64,000 nucleotides of DNA from Halioglobus sp. (GTDB lineage: Bacteria; Pseudomonadota; Gammaproteobacteria; Pseudomonadales; Halieaceae): NCBI GenBank assembly GCA_028825045.1, contig JAPKAY010000013.1:21640-85639 (forward strand), in the 5' to 3' direction. The position numbers and the translations under genes were made by a program. Shown here piece after piece: positions 8,807 through 17,293 of the stretch (within the stretch, counting starts at the first letter, position 1; every line of letters begins with the position of its first letter). The notes beneath the pieces are model-generated. The model searched no databases and was not told the origin of the DNA. It worked only from the letters and a program-made list of their open reading frames with translations.

Positions 8807-9964
8807 ATGGCAAAACTTCCTCTGGAAGGCGTGAAAATTCTTGATTTGGCGCGCCTGGGCCCAGGCCCCCACGCCGCACAGGTGCTGGGAGACTTCGGCG
8901 CCGACATTATTAAAATTGAACCCCCCAGTCGCGGCGGCATCGAGCTCACCATGCCCGACGTATTGCGTCGCAACACACGCAGTATGCGTCTGAACCTGAA
9001 AAAACCCAAAGGGCGGGAGGTGTTTGAAAAGCTGGTTCGGCAGGTCGATGTGGTGGTAGAGGGTTTTCGCCCTGGCGTTGCCGCCAGGCTAGGTATGGAC
9101 TACGACTCTCTGAGCAAACTGAAAGACGATATTATTTGTGTATCTCTGTCCGGACTGGGACAGGATGGCCCATACAGTCAGATAGCCGCGCACGATCTCA
9201 ACTATCAGTCCCTGGCCGGTATTCCCCACATGACGGGAGACAGGGACGGGGCACCGAAAATTCCCGGTAACGCCATCGCTGACGATGCCGGTGGCATCAG
9301 CGCCGCCCTGAGCATTATGATTGCACTGTTCCACAAGGAGCGTACCGGTGAAGGCCAGTACGTTGACTTCGCTATGGTCGACACCCTGCTCAATATGATG
9401 CTGCTGCAATTAAACGAGGCTCAGGAATCAGGCGAATCCCCACAGCGCGGCGAAACCACGCTAAGCGGTAAATATGCATTCTACAATATCTACGAATGCG
9501 GAGATGGCAAAAGCATTTCGTTGGGTACATTTGAACCGTGGTTCTGGGCACGGCTGTGTGAACTAATCAATGTACCGGAGTTTGCCGACAGACAATATCC
9601 GGAGTCGGAAAGCGAGGCCGAAGAACAGAAGGCGACACTGCGAGAGATTTTCCTGACCCGCGACCGGGATACCTGGGTCGAACTCCTGATGTTCGAAGAT
9701 ACCTGCGTAACACCTGTATTATCCCTCGATGAAGTCATGGCTGACAGGCATCACCGGGAACGCGGCGCGATACTAGCCGGAAGTGATATAGGCGAAGGCT
9801 TTACCGATCAGGTGGGGATGATTTACAAACTGTCTAAAACACCGGGCACCATTCGCCGAGCGGCCCCAAAAACCGGGGCGGATACTGCGGAAATATTGCT
9901 TGAGATTGGCTACTCAGACACTGTGATCAATGAACTCAACACTGAAATCTCAACCATTTTATAA
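8807..9964 (+). CDS. CaiB/BaiF-family CoA-transferase (class III)
   Basis: 385 residues. The N-terminus (GVKILDLARLGPGPHAAQVLGDFGADIIKIEPP) is typical of class III CoA-transferases and alpha-methylacyl-CoA racemases. The conserved Asp expected to carry the covalent intermediate is present in GEGQYVDFAMVD. Two functions are possible: moving CoA between acids, or racemising a 2-methylacyl-CoA (Amacr type) so that ACAD or hydratase can act. It closes the rightward operon 5321-9964; its stop is 10 bp from the stop of the convergent gene. Confidence 0.9.
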   Translation: MAKLPLEGVKILDLARLGPGPHAAQVLGDFGADIIKIEPPSRGGIELTMPDVLRRNTRSMRLNLKKPKGREVFEKLVRQVDVVVEGFRPGVAARLGMDYDSLSKLKDDIICVSLSGLGQDGPYSQIAAHDLNYQSLAGIPHMTGDRDGAPKIPGNAIADDAGGISAALSIMIALFHKERTGEGQYVDFAMVDTLLNMMLLQLNEAQESGESPQRGETTLSGKYAFYNIYECGDGKSISLGTFEPWFWARLCELINVPEFADRQYPESESEAEEQKATLREIFLTRDRDTWVELLMFEDTCVTPVLSLDEVMADRHHRERGAILAGSDIGEGFTDQVGMIYKLSKTPGTIRRAAPKTGADTAEILLEIGYSDTVINELNTEISTIL

Positions 9965-9974
9965 CCCCTGCCAC

Positions 9975-11165
9975 TTACTCCGGCAGCGCTAGCGTCGCAC
10001 TGCAGGAATAGGCAGGCCCCAGTTCAGTGTCAATAGTGATATCCATATCAACCCGTTTCTCATCGCCCTCCTCCCACTTTCGGGTAATGACGCCGCTCAT
10101 CCGGTAATCCTCTCCTGCACCAATCGTACGCTTCATTTGCAGCTGTATGCGCCTTACAGTACTGAGGGGCCCGCCGTAGTCTGTCATAAAGCGTGACAGC
10201 ATACCGAGATTGAAATGCGTGCCGAGAAACATCTCTCGCGTGCGGCTCTTGTTATGGCAATACCAGGTATTGTGATGCTGTGGCGCGAAATCACGACTGG
10301 CAGACGCCATGAAGACACAACGCGTGACCGTGATAGGCATTATCAGGGACGGCAGTTGGTCGCCAACGGCAACCTCCTTCCAGGAGGTTTTCGCAGGCTC
10401 GCCTCCCTGCCATCCTGTTCGCCAGGATTCCAGCATCTCCTCTGTACCGTTGTGCCAGCCGCCCTTAAGCCATTCCCCTTGCGGTGGATCCATCGGGGCC
10501 TGATCTTCCAGGGTACTGAACACCGCGCGTTCTTGCGCAACTGCTGCCGCTTTTGTTGCACCCTCCTCGATCACCTGTCCGAGCCGTGGCTTACCCCCGT
10601 AAGAAAACAAATTGGTATGCGCGCTACTGACAAGTTCATCGCGCTGGTTGTAGTAGTTCGTCTCCAGTTTGGTGAAGTACCCATCGCCCAGGCGTGTGCG
10701 TTTGAACGCGGATATTTCGACCAGCCGTCCAGTGGTACTGAGTCGATCCCCGATTTCCACCGGGCGATAAAAAAACATTTCGTAGTTGGCGAGTATGCCT
10801 ACCGGAAGTTCCAGCAGCTCTTTTACCTCGAAATGGAGTAACTGCCGCGTTTTGTGAAATTCCATCATGGGCCAGCGAAACGGCATAACAAGCGTACAGA
10901 TATTCATTCCGGGCTGGGCAATGATGTCCTTGAATCCACGGCTCCTCGCGTAGTCGCGGTCGTTATAGATTGGATTGGCATCTTCAACGGTTTCCAGCCA
11001 GTGCCGAATCAGGTACTCACTGCATTCTACCTGTGAGACTTCCTTTTCATTCGGCTGAGAAAGTTCAAGAATTCGCTCGCGATTCGCCGCGCTGAGATAA
11101 TCGGGTATTGTGCCAAATTCCTCGCGCTGGGCACCGCCGCTATTAGCATCGCTGTCTGTCGTCAT
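9975..11165 (-). CDS. Two-domain MaoC-like enoyl-CoA hydratase
   Basis: 396 residues from ATG 11165, which has AAGGAG 10 nt upstream; the frame is open to 11204 but without a good ribosome site. The N-terminal hot-dog domain has ANPIYNDRDYARSRG and the C-terminal one the catalytic SRDFAPQHHN. It is therefore a natural fusion of the two proteins encoded separately at 7730 and 8269. Likely a hydratase for bulky enoyl-CoAs. Transcribed divergently from the ACAD at 11469, with an operator-like site between them. Confidence 0.88.
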   Translation of the reverse strand: MTTDSDANSGGAQREEFGTIPDYLSAANRERILELSQPNEKEVSQVECSEYLIRHWLETVEDANPIYNDRDYARSRGFKDIIAQPGMNICTLVMPFRWPMMEFHKTRQLLHFEVKELLELPVGILANYEMFFYRPVEIGDRLSTTGRLVEISAFKRTRLGDGYFTKLETNYYNQRDELVSSAHTNLFSYGGKPRLGQVIEEGATKAAAVAQERAVFSTLEDQAPMDPPQGEWLKGGWHNGTEEMLESWRTGWQGGEPAKTSWKEVAVGDQLPSLIMPITVTRCVFMASASRDFAPQHHNTWYCHNKSRTREMFLGTHFNLGMLSRFMTDYGGPLSTVRRIQLQMKRTIGAGEDYRMSGVITRKWEEGDEKRVDMDITIDTELGPAYSCSATLALPE

Positions 11166-11468
11166 TGTCGCACTACTCCTTGTCCTGCAGCCAGGCCCCT
11201 GCACTGATCGGACCGTGAGCGTAGCGTATAAAACTCAGTATGATCTGGCCCCTGTATTTATTCAAGACAACTACCTTGTCAAAAAGCGCCTAACGGTGGG
11301 CATCGAACTAGTTTAACGGCACATACTGTAGCCTAAAGAATAGGGAGCCCCATCCTCGTCATTCGCGCCATGACCCAGCTTCAAACTGAGCCGACATCCG
11401 CTACTTCAAATTCTTCACATGACGCATGCCTTGCGATAGACTGACCCTGTCCCAGGAGGGAGATCAAT
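11166..11468. promoter_or_regulatory. Divergent promoter region, hydratase / ACAD
   Basis: About 300 bp between divergent start codons. It contains the operator-like site at 11263-11278 and the ribosome sites AAGGAG (minus strand, near 11180) and CAGGAGGG (11452-11459). No coding frame is supported here. Confidence 0.5.
11263..11278. promoter_or_regulatory. Operator-like palindrome CAAG-N8-CTTG, site 2
   Basis: CAAG ACAACTAC CTTG followed by TCAAAA. Same half-sites and same 8-nt spacing as the sites at 5226 and 52793. It lies 98 bp upstream of the leftward hydratase start and about 190 bp upstream of the rightward ACAD start, so one regulator could control both. Confidence 0.55.
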
Positions 11469-12662
11469 ATGGAACTCGACTGGAGTCCCGAAGAAGAAGC
11501 ATTTCGCCAGGAAGTCCGGGAATTCCTCGCTGCAGAGCTCACCGATGAGGTGAAGGGCAGCATGTTCGTCAATACGCCTGAACGGGTAGCCTTTGTCGAC
11601 AAACTCGCAGCCAAAGGGTGGCTGGGTATGGGTTTTCCCCAGGAGTACGGAGGCTCACCTAAACCCTTTCCCCTGGCGCAATTTATCCTCAATACCGAGC
11701 TGGAACGCGTTAACGCACCCACGGTCGGCAAAAATGTAGGCACCATCGCCAATACTATTTTTCACGAAGCAAGCGAGGAAATGAAACACGAATTTCTACC
11801 GAAAATTTTTAACAATGAAGGCCAGTGGTCCATTACCTATACCGAGCCAAATGCCGGAACAGATATCGGTAATTTACAAACGCGAGCAGTAGACAAAGGC
11901 GGCCACTATGAAGTGACAGGCAATAAAATCTTTATCACGTCGGCCCATTTCGCCCGCTGGCATTGGATGGCCGTACGCACAGATCCCGAACTGCCCAAGC
12001 ACCAGGGCATTAGTATTCTGATAGTGGATACCAATTCTCCTGGCATTAGCATGACACCGATGTGGTGTGTGGGCAGTACCACAGCCGAACGTACCAATGT
12101 TTTGTTTTTTGACAAGGTCAAGGTACCGAAAAACCGCCTGGTAGGAGAACAGAACAAAGGGTTTTACTATCTGATGCAAGCACTAGACTATGAGCGCTTT
12201 GCCATCATAGCGGCCGCACAGCACAATCGCCGGTTCAACACAGTTCTTAACTACCTTAAGCAGGCGGAGTTTGGCGGTGAGCGTCCTCTGCAGGATGATC
12301 CCGTAGCACGAAGAAAAGTAGCGCGACTTGCAGCACGAGTAGATGTCGGTAACATGCTGGAGCGATTGTGCATTTGTATTGCTGCGGAGCGTGTTCCTTC
12401 AGCGGAGGCTGGCATGAATAAAGCCTGGGGCTCGTGTATGCAGGATGAAGTCTGCCAGGTGGCGCAGAATATTATGGGGCCTTTCGGTTTTGTCACAAAC
12501 GGCGAACATTCGGGCCTGGAGGGTTACATGGTGGAGGAAGGCCTGATGGCTGGGCACGGCAAGGTCGCCGCAGCCGGCAACGATGTCGCCAAAAGCATTG
12601 TGGCCAGGCGCCTGCTGGGTTTGCCTAATGCCCTGGGAAAGCCCGAGCTACCAAAACGTTAA
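11469..12662 (+). CDS. Acyl-CoA dehydrogenase, paralogue of the 5321 enzyme
   Basis: 397 residues, the same length as the ACAD at 5321-6514 and similar along the whole chain: shared blocks include GWLGMGFP, GGSP.PFPLAQFILN, YTEPNAGTD, FYY.MQALDYERFAI and IVARRLLGLPNAL. The CAGGAGGGA ribosome site precedes ATG 11469. It has no adjacent partner ACAD, so it may work alone or exchange with the 5321 subunit. Its stop overlaps the stop of the convergent DUF2889 gene in a TTAA shared by both strands. Confidence 0.93.
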   Translation: MELDWSPEEEAFRQEVREFLAAELTDEVKGSMFVNTPERVAFVDKLAAKGWLGMGFPQEYGGSPKPFPLAQFILNTELERVNAPTVGKNVGTIANTIFHEASEEMKHEFLPKIFNNEGQWSITYTEPNAGTDIGNLQTRAVDKGGHYEVTGNKIFITSAHFARWHWMAVRTDPELPKHQGISILIVDTNSPGISMTPMWCVGSTTAERTNVLFFDKVKVPKNRLVGEQNKGFYYLMQALDYERFAIIAAAQHNRRFNTVLNYLKQAEFGGERPLQDDPVARRKVARLAARVDVGNMLERLCICIAAERVPSAEAGMNKAWGSCMQDEVCQVAQNIMGPFGFVTNGEHSGLEGYMVEEGLMAGHGKVAAAGNDVAKSIVARRLLGLPNALGKPELPKR

Positions 12663-13420
12663 CGATCAAGATGTAAAAGCAAACTCTCAGGACATTCGGA
12701 ATAATCTTTGGACGAAGCAAGCATACGACCGGAGTTTTTTATCACCTCCGGCTGAAAACTATGGCACGCACCTTCAGCCCCCTTCATACCTTCCGGCCCC
12801 AGGGCCTGCAAATCAATTAGACGTCCCAGCGCGATTAGTGTTGCTCGCCGCAAAACATGCGCAGCCTCTGCCTCATCAATATCCAGTGTTTCAGTCCATT
12901 CCCTGAAGCCACGGCCCATGGATATACCGGTGTATTTTCCCGGCCCGGTGATCTGGTCGCCGCGGACCTGCCAGGCCATGACGCTATGTCCGTCACAGAA
13001 CAGTTGAGGCTGCGTGGTGCCGCCAAGGCGGTCCTCTGGGGGCGCGCCATCAATCGGTTGGCGATCAGGCACAATGGCGTCGTAACGTCGATGCTCTCGT
13101 CCACAGGCGGCGTGCGCAATTGCCAGACCCAGCAAATCGTACAAATGAGTACAGTGCATGCGCATATTAGTGATCTTGCCAATGGCAGTAGACCTTTGGC
13201 TCAATCGCATGCCAACAACTTCCTGCAGAATGTCCAGCGCACCCGGGCAGGTGTCACGGGGAAACCGTGCCGCCTCGCCTTCGACCGATATCACTTTCTC
13301 ACCGTCGTGTCGCATCACGATACCAAAGTGATGAAAATCGTCTTCCAGCCACGCCTCGACACTGTCGTCCTGCGCGCGCAGATCGATAGCACGGCGCGCA
13401 CAGCCGACCTGCTCAAGCAT
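12659..13420 (-). CDS. DUF2889-family protein
   Basis: 253 residues from ATG 13420, which overlaps the end of the thiolase gene by 8 bp. Recognised by the early RRAIDLRAQDD, DDFHHFGIVMRHDGEKV and the later CTHLYDLLGLAIAHA blocks typical of DUF2889. The many conserved His and Asp suggest metal or substrate binding, but no reaction is established that I know of. Translational coupling to a thiolase suggests a role with CoA intermediates, or as a control or chaperone-like partner; this is inference. Confidence 0.75.
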   Translation of the reverse strand: MLEQVGCARRAIDLRAQDDSVEAWLEDDFHHFGIVMRHDGEKVISVEGEAARFPRDTCPGALDILQEVVGMRLSQRSTAIGKITNMRMHCTHLYDLLGLAIAHAACGREHRRYDAIVPDRQPIDGAPPEDRLGGTTQPQLFCDGHSVMAWQVRGDQITGPGKYTGISMGRGFREWTETLDIDEAEAAHVLRRATLIALGRLIDLQALGPEGMKGAEGACHSFQPEVIKNSGRMLASSKDYSECPESLLLHLDR

Positions 13421-14570
13421 TGCGGTACATCGCCACCACACAGGCGCCGCCCAACCCAAGATTGTGCTGCAGCGCAGCGTGAACATTGTCCACCTGCCGC
13501 TTTTCTGCCTGGCCACGCAGCTGCCAGACTAGTTCTGCACACTGTGCCAGACCGGTCGCGCCTATGGGATGCCCCTTGGACAGCAAACCGCCAGACGGGT
13601 TGACCACCCAGCGGCCACCATAGGTGCAAGCACCCTCCTCCACCAGTTTTTCGCCCTCTCCCTCGGCGCACAGCCCCAGGCCCTCATAGGCAATCAGTTC
13701 AGCGGTACTAAAACAATCATGCAGTTCGATCACCTGTACATCCTGTGGCCCGATCCCGGATAATTCATAGACCTCATTCGCAGCACGCTCGCACATACCA
13801 ATCCCGACCATACCGATTGCACCCCTCTGATAATCTTCGGTGCGGTCTGTGGTCAATGCCATCGCGGCAATTTCCACGGCGCCGGAGCGAGGGTTTTTCT
13901 TTAGCCAACTCTCCGACACCACCACCGCAGCGGCGCCACCATCACTGGTGGGGCAGGCTTGAAGTAGCGTTAGCGGATCGTGGATCATGCGTGATGCCAT
14001 TACTTCCTCCAGACTACATTCTTCCCGGTACTGCGAGCGTGGGTTATTGACCGAGTGAAGGTGGTTCTTCACCGCAATCTTGCCAAAGGTCTCGGCCTTG
14101 GTACCGTACTTTTCCATATGCGCGCGGCCTGCATCGCCAAAAATGCGTGCGGCGATGGGTGCCTTCTTCGCCTTGGCGGTCTCCTTGGCAATTTCTTCCA
14201 GCCCGGGCAATTGATCTTCCAGCGCACCTTTTTGCATTTTTTCGAAACCCAGTGCGAGAATGCAATCATTTACTCCGCTCCTGATGGCGTTGTAGGCCAG
14301 ATACAATGCAGTCGAACCCGTGGAACAGTTATTGTGTACGTTGAACACAGGTATACCGGTCATACCTATCCCGTAAAGTGATTGCTGGCCTAGCGTACTC
14401 ATACCATTGATATATCCGCAGTAAGCCTGCTCAACGCTGTTATAGTCAACGCCGGCGTCCTCCAGAGCCGCACTGGCGGCCAACTGAGCCAGTGTCTTGA
14501 TGTCCAATTCGCAGCGCTTGAAGTCGGTCATGCCCACGCCAATCACAAATACTCGATTAAAGTTTGTCAT
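13413..14570 (-). CDS. SCP2-type thiolase with intact catalytic Cys/His
   Basis: 385-residue thiolase-superfamily protein. All thiolase catalytic elements are visible: nucleophile Cys82 in NNCSTGSTAL, HDCF (His284, Cys286) and GHPIGATG (His334). It should cleave a 3-ketoacyl-CoA with CoA to release acetyl- or propionyl-CoA. Unlike the Cys-less thiolase-fold proteins in this window, it has no adjacent DUF35 gene. Lies in a leftward operon with a second thiolase, a DUF35-fusion protein and an SDR. Confidence 0.92.
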   Translation of the reverse strand: MTNFNRVFVIGVGMTDFKRCELDIKTLAQLAASAALEDAGVDYNSVEQAYCGYINGMSTLGQQSLYGIGMTGIPVFNVHNNCSTGSTALYLAYNAIRSGVNDCILALGFEKMQKGALEDQLPGLEEIAKETAKAKKAPIAARIFGDAGRAHMEKYGTKAETFGKIAVKNHLHSVNNPRSQYREECSLEEVMASRMIHDPLTLLQACPTSDGGAAAVVVSESWLKKNPRSGAVEIAAMALTTDRTEDYQRGAIGMVGIGMCERAANEVYELSGIGPQDVQVIELHDCFSTAELIAYEGLGLCAEGEGEKLVEEGACTYGGRWVVNPSGGLLSKGHPIGATGLAQCAELVWQLRGQAEKRQVDNVHAALQHNLGLGGACVVAMYRNA

Positions 14571-14642
14571 GATATTTGTCTCTGGATTTTTTCAGCTAAC
14601 AGTTTGTCAGCGCTAGTGTTGCTGGCACTGCGATTATCAGTG

Positions 14643-15797
14643 CTACTCAATACCGAGAATAGCCAGCCCACAGGTCTGTGGCGCACCGCCAAGATTGTGA
14701 CTGAGCGCCATAGTTGCTCCCGCAACCTGACGCTCGCCCGCCCTGCCCTGCAACTGCAAGACATTCTCATAGATCATGCGCACCCCGGTTGCGCCAGTGG
14801 GATGCCCAAAAGTCTTCAGGCCACCATCAGTATTGACCGGAAGTTCGCCACTAAGCTCAAAAGTGCCGCTGGTAATGTGCTCACTGGCCGACCCCTTGGC
14901 AATAAACCCTAAATCTTCGTAGGTGAGCAATTCGGTCATGGTAAAACAGTCGTGCACCTGTGCCAGGTGAATCTCCTTCATCGGTGTCGTTATGCCTGCT
15001 TGTTTATACACATCTCTGGCGGCAGCCAATGTCGGCTTCCACGCGAGGAAATCAAACGACGGATCCGACTGAGGATTAGCAGACAGGGCGATACTCACAC
15101 CTTTCACATAGACGGGATCTGTACGAAAGGTTTTGGCGAGAGATTTTCTGGTGATGATCGTTGCAGCGGCGCCGTCAGATTGAGCGGCACAGTCGTAAAG
15201 TGTGAAAGGCCAGGAAATCATACGCGCATTCATGACGTCCTCTACCGTGATTTCTTTCTTCAACATGGACTTGGGAGCTAGAGTGCCATTGTGGTGGTTC
15301 TTCACTGCAATTCTTGCAAGGTCTTCTCGACCGGCACCGTAGGTTTCAAAATACCGCGCACAACACAGTGAGAACCAACCGGCGGGCGTCATCGGTAGAC
15401 CACGGGCAGTATTCATATGAATACTCGGCCCAGAAACACCGCGATCCTTGGGCTTATCATAACCCACGACGAGCACAGTATCGTGCATGCCCGAGGCCAC
15501 TGCCGCTACACCATAGCGGAACGCATCCGTACCGGTAGCGCAGTAGTTTTGTACCAAAGACACCGGACGATCAAACAACTTTAACGATTCCGCGACTTCC
15601 GCAGTTCCTCGAGAGGGGTAAACCGAGCCGCAAAATACTGCGTCGATTTGCTTTTGCGGGTCCTCAAGACCCGCATCAGAATAGGCCTCATACGCCGCCT
15701 CGACAATCATATCCTCGGGGCTTTGGTGCCAGTTTTCGCCGAACTTACAGCAGCCAACACCGACGATCGCAACTTTGTCCCTGATGCCCTGAGTCAC
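14643..15797 (-). CDS. SCP2-type thiolase with intact catalytic Cys/His
   Basis: 384 residues. Nucleophile Cys86 in NYCATGTDAF, HDCF (His282, Cys284) and GHPTGATG (His332) are all in place, so it is a functional thiolase by sequence. GTG start overlapping the stop of the upstream HMGS-like gene (GTGA), hence translationally coupled. Similar overall to the following thiolase (13413), but different enough to suggest a different chain length or branching preference. Confidence 0.92.
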   Translation of the reverse strand: MTQGIRDKVAIVGVGCCKFGENWHQSPEDMIVEAAYEAYSDAGLEDPQKQIDAVFCGSVYPSRGTAEVAESLKLFDRPVSLVQNYCATGTDAFRYGVAAVASGMHDTVLVVGYDKPKDRGVSGPSIHMNTARGLPMTPAGWFSLCCARYFETYGAGREDLARIAVKNHHNGTLAPKSMLKKEITVEDVMNARMISWPFTLYDCAAQSDGAAATIITRKSLAKTFRTDPVYVKGVSIALSANPQSDPSFDFLAWKPTLAAARDVYKQAGITTPMKEIHLAQVHDCFTMTELLTYEDLGFIAKGSASEHITSGTFELSGELPVNTDGGLKTFGHPTGATGVRMIYENVLQLQGRAGERQVAGATMALSHNLGGAPQTCGLAILGIE

Positions 15798-17245
15798 GTC
15801 ACCACCCCTTCCTTAGTCGCCTGAGAAGAACTATCCAGCGGTCGGCTTTTCCAAAAGTAATTGGGCTTGTTACCAGCCTCGTGTATTTTTCTAAAAACAA
15901 ACTCCACCGGCAAATCGCAGCGCAGGCTATCGGTGGTCGCTTCTGTCATTTGCACATAGACACGCGCACCATTGTCAACTTCACACACACCCACAATTAC
16001 CGGTGGTTCAGGGCTGGGGAAGAAGTAATCAAAACTATAACTCATCACTTTGCCCGTCTTGTCTGACAGACGGACAGCCTCAAACTGATCTTTTGTAAAA
16101 CAGCTGTAACATACGCGGCAGGCAGGAAAATGGACTGTGCCGCATTGGGTACACCGCTGTCCGAGAAAGCTGATATCAGAATCCTTTTCGCGGTAGTGGA
16201 CCGTAGCAGGAACACCCTCACCACCGCGCCGGTCGTGTTCGCCCGCGTCCAGGTGGCGCGACTTGAGATAGCTATCATAGGAACGCAGTGCCTTACCGCG
16301 TGCGAGATACCAATCAATACTGTGATGGGCCCTAAAGCTAGAATTCACGACTTCAAGTGACAACACTTCGGCACCGTCCCCGTAGAATGCGGCTAGCAAC
16401 CTATCGCCCGTTTTAGCAGCTTCCAGCGCAGCCACGAGAAGCAAAGGCGCAAAGGCTGCGCCGCAGTTACCGACTCTTCCGAAAAATGCGTCTTGCAGAC
16501 TGCCTACAGGGAAGCCCACTTTCTTTGCTACTGCAGATACACTACGGGCGTCAGGACCGCTAACAACCGCACTGTGAAAATCCTGCGCATTGGCACCGGT
16601 TTTTTCAAACAAACCGAGACAAGCGGCAAGAATATTGCCGGTGTAGCCGTGCATGACATTGAAACGGTCTTCCCATGAGCGCAAGTATTCGTCGTGCTCT
16701 GCGCGCCAGACATCGTATATCTCATCTACGTGGGAAAACGAGCTCCCAATGACAGCCACTACTCCGTCAGTGCCAATCAGAAAGGCCGCTGCCGCGTCAC
16801 CCATATTCATTTCGATGGGTGAGTGTGGTGCTGCCAGTCGAGAGTCTGCGACAACCACCAGAATCTGTTTGTCTGCATTAGCCTGCACCGCATGAGTTGC
16901 TGCCAGCAACGCACCTGCTCCCGCACGCAACGAGCCGGTAAAGTCGATGGTATTGATATTGCTTCTCAAATCCAATGCTTTGGCAATGAAGGCTGCTGCC
17001 AGTTTCTCCCGAAATGGCGAAGTCGTCGTGGCAAAATACACACCGTCTATAGTAGTGCGATCGAACCCGTGAAGGCAGTTGGTTGCCGCAGACACGGCCA
17101 TCGTGATTGCGTCTTCATCGAATCCTGCAACCGATTTTTCCGCACCGCCTTCCTTTACCCTACCGCCGTGAATCATAGCCAGGGGCAAACGCGTTGCAGG
17201 AACGTAACCCCCGTAAGCGACAATACCGACTAATTGATCAGACAT
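15794..17245 (-). CDS. HMG-CoA-synthase-like protein fused to a DUF35 OB-fold domain
   Basis: 483 residues. The N-terminal part (about 1-340) is a thiolase-fold condensing-enzyme domain of the HMG-CoA synthase/KAS III type. The C-terminal part (about 370-475) is a DUF35 zinc ribbon plus OB fold with four cysteines (CTQC ... CRVC). At the place of the nucleophilic Cys the sequence reads DFTGSLRAG (residues 101-109), so the Cys is missing and ordinary Claisen chemistry is unlikely. A role as a CoA-ester-binding aldolase or scaffold, as in Ltp2-DUF35, is inferred. It is coupled to the thiolase at 14643 by a GTGA overlap. Confidence 0.85.
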   Translation of the reverse strand: MSDQLVGIVAYGGYVPATRLPLAMIHGGRVKEGGAEKSVAGFDEDAITMAVSAATNCLHGFDRTTIDGVYFATTTSPFREKLAAAFIAKALDLRSNINTIDFTGSLRAGAGALLAATHAVQANADKQILVVVADSRLAAPHSPIEMNMGDAAAAFLIGTDGVVAVIGSSFSHVDEIYDVWRAEHDEYLRSWEDRFNVMHGYTGNILAACLGLFEKTGANAQDFHSAVVSGPDARSVSAVAKKVGFPVGSLQDAFFGRVGNCGAAFAPLLLVAALEAAKTGDRLLAAFYGDGAEVLSLEVVNSSFRAHHSIDWYLARGKALRSYDSYLKSRHLDAGEHDRRGGEGVPATVHYREKDSDISFLGQRCTQCGTVHFPACRVCYSCFTKDQFEAVRLSDKTGKVMSYSFDYFFPSPEPPVIVGVCEVDNGARVYVQMTEATTDSLRCDLPVEFVFRKIHEAGNKPNYFWKSRPLDSSSQATKEGVVT

Positions 17246-17293
17246 AGCAATGTTCTCATTCTCTTCACCAGTACATTGTGATTACAAGATTCG

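Noticed and set aside
10215..10841. 208-codon plus-strand frame
   Set aside because: Shadow of the two-domain hydratase on the minus strand, whose motifs are unambiguous.
12857..13603. 248-codon plus-strand frame
   Set aside because: Antisense to the DUF2889 and thiolase genes, both recognisable families.
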